From assembly GCA_029260235.1 (NCBI GenBank), contig JAJDDP010000211.1, forward strand, positions 19,329 through 83,328: a DNA stretch of 64,000 nt, given 5' to 3'. Every line of letters begins with the position of its first letter. Positions within the stretch are counted from its first letter, which is position 1. The position numbers and the translations under genes are program-made. The notes under the pieces are model-generated. The model was not told the origin of the DNA. It made no database searches and saw nothing but the letters and a program-made list of their open reading frames with translations. Source of the stretch: Phycisphaerae bacterium (GTDB lineage Bacteria; Planctomycetota; Phycisphaerae; UBA1845). This document shows positions 61,948-64,000 of this stretch, one piece after another.

Positions 61948-63540
61948 TCAGGATGCACTCGGATTGGGCGATCGTGCTACCGGCGCGACCATGTCGCTTC
62001 GGCGGCGGCGTTCGCGGCGTTCCGCTTTGATAGCCAGGGCTGTCATGCCTAGGGCGAACAGGACCTGAAAAACCAACCCGGGCATGAGGCTTAGATCTTT
62101 CAAGAGATCCCAAGTCCCGACCAGGGTGACAAATGGGGAGCAGCCAAAAATGAAGGAAGGTCTCGCGGTCGCCAGCGACTCCGATTGATTGGCATGCCAG
62201 AAGAGACTGACAAGGTAGTCCAGAAGCGGCGGTAGCAGCCAAACAAGGAACACAAGGCCAGCCACATTCCCCCCCGCCCGGGCTTTTCGCAGGTACAAGA
62301 TCCGCAGGTAGCCGTCGATGGCCAATAGGCTGCTGAAGATCACCACCGCCGTCGTTGCCCAGCGGGCCATGGTATCTTGTGAGAACCGTGTGGCGAACAT
62401 CACCTCCACATCTTCAATCTTTTCGCCGGTCTGCCACTGAACATCTACAAGCCCGAGGATCGAGCAAACTATGATCGTACCGAGGAGGACCATCAGCCGG
62501 CTGGGTACGCGTTCGGTCCAGCTCCGGACATAGGTCCCCTTGACCCGCCTCGCCCAATCGATACACGTCACGCTAATCGGCAAGATGGAACAGAGCATGG
62601 ATAACGCCAAAGCGCTGATAAACTGAAGCTGCGGCATGTTCTTCGAGCCGTTGCCTATCACATCCCCCACACCGAATTTCTCGAACAGTGGGATGCCGCC
62701 GCCACAGGCGAGGGTCCACGCGATCAAGAAGATGATCGCCAGGGGCAAGATAAGCCCGGCACGATCAGGGCGGCGGTATCGGTTGCTCGCAGCCGTAGCC
62801 CAAATCAGGGTCATCGCCATGTTCAGCACAATCAGCAGGGAAATACTCGTGGAGGTCAGCGAACCAGATTTCGTGACAGCTGTTGCGGGTCCTTCCATCA
62901 CGAAACCGCCGGTCATCGCATGCCAGGAAGCGACGATCGAATACGCACCGAATACAAATCCAAGACCGGGCATCGCCATCACGATCATCCAGCCCATCAT
63001 GGCCCCGACCACCAAGAGGCCAACTGGATTCACCGGTTTGCTGTCGCCCACGCCCAGGAAGACCGTCGCACCCCACAACATGGCCGCCGTCGACATCAGC
63101 AGCAGATTACCAGCCAGCCACGGCGTGATCGGCAGACCGGCAATGCGCAGAACGGCCCCACCAAATAGAACACCGATGAGCCAGAGGAGAATGGGCTGGC
63201 TGGCACCCCCTAAGATGTATCCAAGAACCACGCTTCGGCCTGTCATCGGAGCCAAACGATTCGATTCAAGCATCTTGGTGGTGTAGTCCCGATTGACCGC
63301 CTTGTGGACTGCAGAACATCCCACGAACAACAGCATGCCGCACTGCAACGCTGTCAGAATCTTGATGCCTGCAGTGACCAGCTCTCTGAATGTAGGATCC
63401 GGAAACAACCAGGTGGCACTCATCAGGCATGATACGAGGCCCATCGCATACAACCCAGCGCGATAGAGCACCTTCCGCCCGCCGGTCAACCGGAATTGCA
63501 CCCACCAGATCGCATTGGGTAATCGAATCAGACCATCCAT
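61948..63540 (-). CDS. ABC-type exporter membrane subunit
   Basis: The protein has 530 residues with about 12 predicted membrane helices, for example ALQCGMLLFVGCSAVHKAV, GYILGGASQPILLWLIGVLF and GLVFQVLFALGMTALAI near the end. The C-terminus is basic (RRERRRRSDM). Its ATG directly follows the TAA of the ATPase gene (TAAATG), so the two form an exporter pair of the ABC-2 type. The substrate cannot be told. It converges with ruvB across 14 bp. Confidence 0.8.
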   Translation of the reverse strand: MDGLIRLPNAIWWVQFRLTGGRKVLYRAGLYAMGLVSCLMSATWLFPDPTFRELVTAGIKILTALQCGMLLFVGCSAVHKAVNRDYTTKMLESNRLAPMTGRSVVLGYILGGASQPILLWLIGVLFGGAVLRIAGLPITPWLAGNLLLMSTAAMLWGATVFLGVGDSKPVNPVGLLVVGAMMGWMIVMAMPGLGFVFGAYSIVASWHAMTGGFVMEGPATAVTKSGSLTSTSISLLIVLNMAMTLIWATAASNRYRRPDRAGLILPLAIIFLIAWTLACGGGIPLFEKFGVGDVIGNGSKNMPQLQFISALALSMLCSILPISVTCIDWARRVKGTYVRSWTERVPSRLMVLLGTIIVCSILGLVDVQWQTGEKIEDVEVMFATRFSQDTMARWATTAVVIFSSLLAIDGYLRILYLRKARAGGNVAGLVFLVWLLPPLLDYLVSLFWHANQSESLATARPSFIFGCSPFVTLVGTWDLLKDLSLMPGLVFQVLFALGMTALAIKAERRERRRRSDMVAPVARSPNPSAS

Positions 63541-64000
63541 TTAGTCCACCTGTTTCACGCCGGCCCGTAGATAGGTTTCTTCCAGCGTATCGGGGAGCGG
63601 AGCAAACTCAGCCACAGGCAGCCCTTGCTCTACCAACCGCCGCAACATCGTGGCTGCTTCGCTCGGATCGTCGTGGAACTCAAAAATGTACGCGCCGTCC
63701 ACTTTGAAAACTTCGCTTACGCCGTCCATTCCATTCAAGTCACCGGAGATGTCAGCCTCGTGCTGCCACATCACCAACCGATAGCGATGACGGCCTTGCG
63801 CCCTGCCTGTTAGCTCTTTCACCGAACCCCAGCGGAGAATGACCCCCTTCTCAATGATGGCGATATGCGTGCAGTATTCCTCGAGATCAGCCAAGATATG
63901 AGACGAAACGATGACTGCTTTGCCTTGTGCCCCTAGGCTGTTGACTACCTGCCTCAGCTGAATCCGACCAGCAGGATCAAGCCCCTGCGACGGCTCATCC
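63541..64000 (-). CDS. ABC transporter ATP-binding protein, C-terminal part (runs off the window)
   Basis: The last 152 codons are inside the window and the gene begins beyond base 64000. The Walker B end and D-loop (DEPSQGLDPAGR) and the switch His (VIVSSHILADLE) are visible. A regulatory C-terminal tail follows, with KGVILRWGSVKELTG as in ABC-2 ATPases. It pairs with the downstream membrane subunit. Confidence 0.88.
   Translation of the reverse strand, partial: DEPSQGLDPAGRIQLRQVVNSLGAQGKAVIVSSHILADLEEYCTHIAIIEKGVILRWGSVKELTGRAQGRHRYRLVMWQHEADISGDLNGMDGVSEVFKVDGAYIFEFHDDPSEAATMLRRLVEQGLPVAEFAPLPDTLEETYLRAGVKQVD

Overview
The window is GC-rich, densely coded bacterial chromosome. It most likely comes from the Planctomycetota, probably a Phycisphaerae-like lineage. 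The evidence is repeated GACC-x2-DGSC cysteine modules and Asp/Asn-rich DCNxNGxPDxC segments in large secreted lipoproteins, a dockerin-like tail on a secreted nuclease, a kinase-like protein carrying a formylglycine-enzyme-like domain, and the ispF-cysS-ruvC-ruvA-ruvB block. The taxonomy is an inference from protein style, not from a marker gene.

Region 1 (1-11.6 kb) holds envelope and signalling proteins: a partial lipoprotein, a coiled-coil protein, a 1725-residue pseudokinase/repeat/TM/FGE-like protein, a TPR lipoprotein, a TPR/beta-barrel outer membrane protein and two small lipoproteins. Region 2 (11.6-23.4 kb) has three paralogous secreted cysteine-rich lipoproteins, the largest with a seven-repeat propeller and a beta-helix, plus a FecR-like surface protein. 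A 617-bp gene-free stretch follows that carries a relic of carB.

Region 3 (24.0-43.9 kb) is the outstanding part: eight multiheme c-type cytochrome genes with 92 CXXCH motifs and one CX3CH motif. They are mixed with an outer membrane beta-barrel, two NHL-propeller lipoproteins, a Tat-exported HybA-like 4x[4Fe-4S] protein and a HybB/NrfD-like quinone-interacting membrane protein. Two cytochromes (11 and 19 hemes) are fused to a cytochrome b membrane domain and face each other tail to tail. Many junctions overlap by ATGA or GTGA. The simplest reading is a complete electron conduit from menaquinol through the periplasm and an outer membrane porin to the cell surface, analogous in parts to Geobacter Cbc and porin-cytochrome systems.

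Region 4 (44.0-64 kb) is mostly housekeeping: nnrD and larB, a secreted endonuclease I, PilZ and SNase proteins, aspartate kinase, metF, tRNA-Tyr, a CsgG-like/LPP20-like lipoprotein group, an arsenate-reductase/LMW-PTP protein, ispF, cysS, ruvCAB and an ABC exporter running off the end. The tRNA-Tyr promoter and 5' half are duplicated 616 bp away, with a small cysteine-rich gene between the copies. No IS transposase, integrase, rRNA or CRISPR array was seen.
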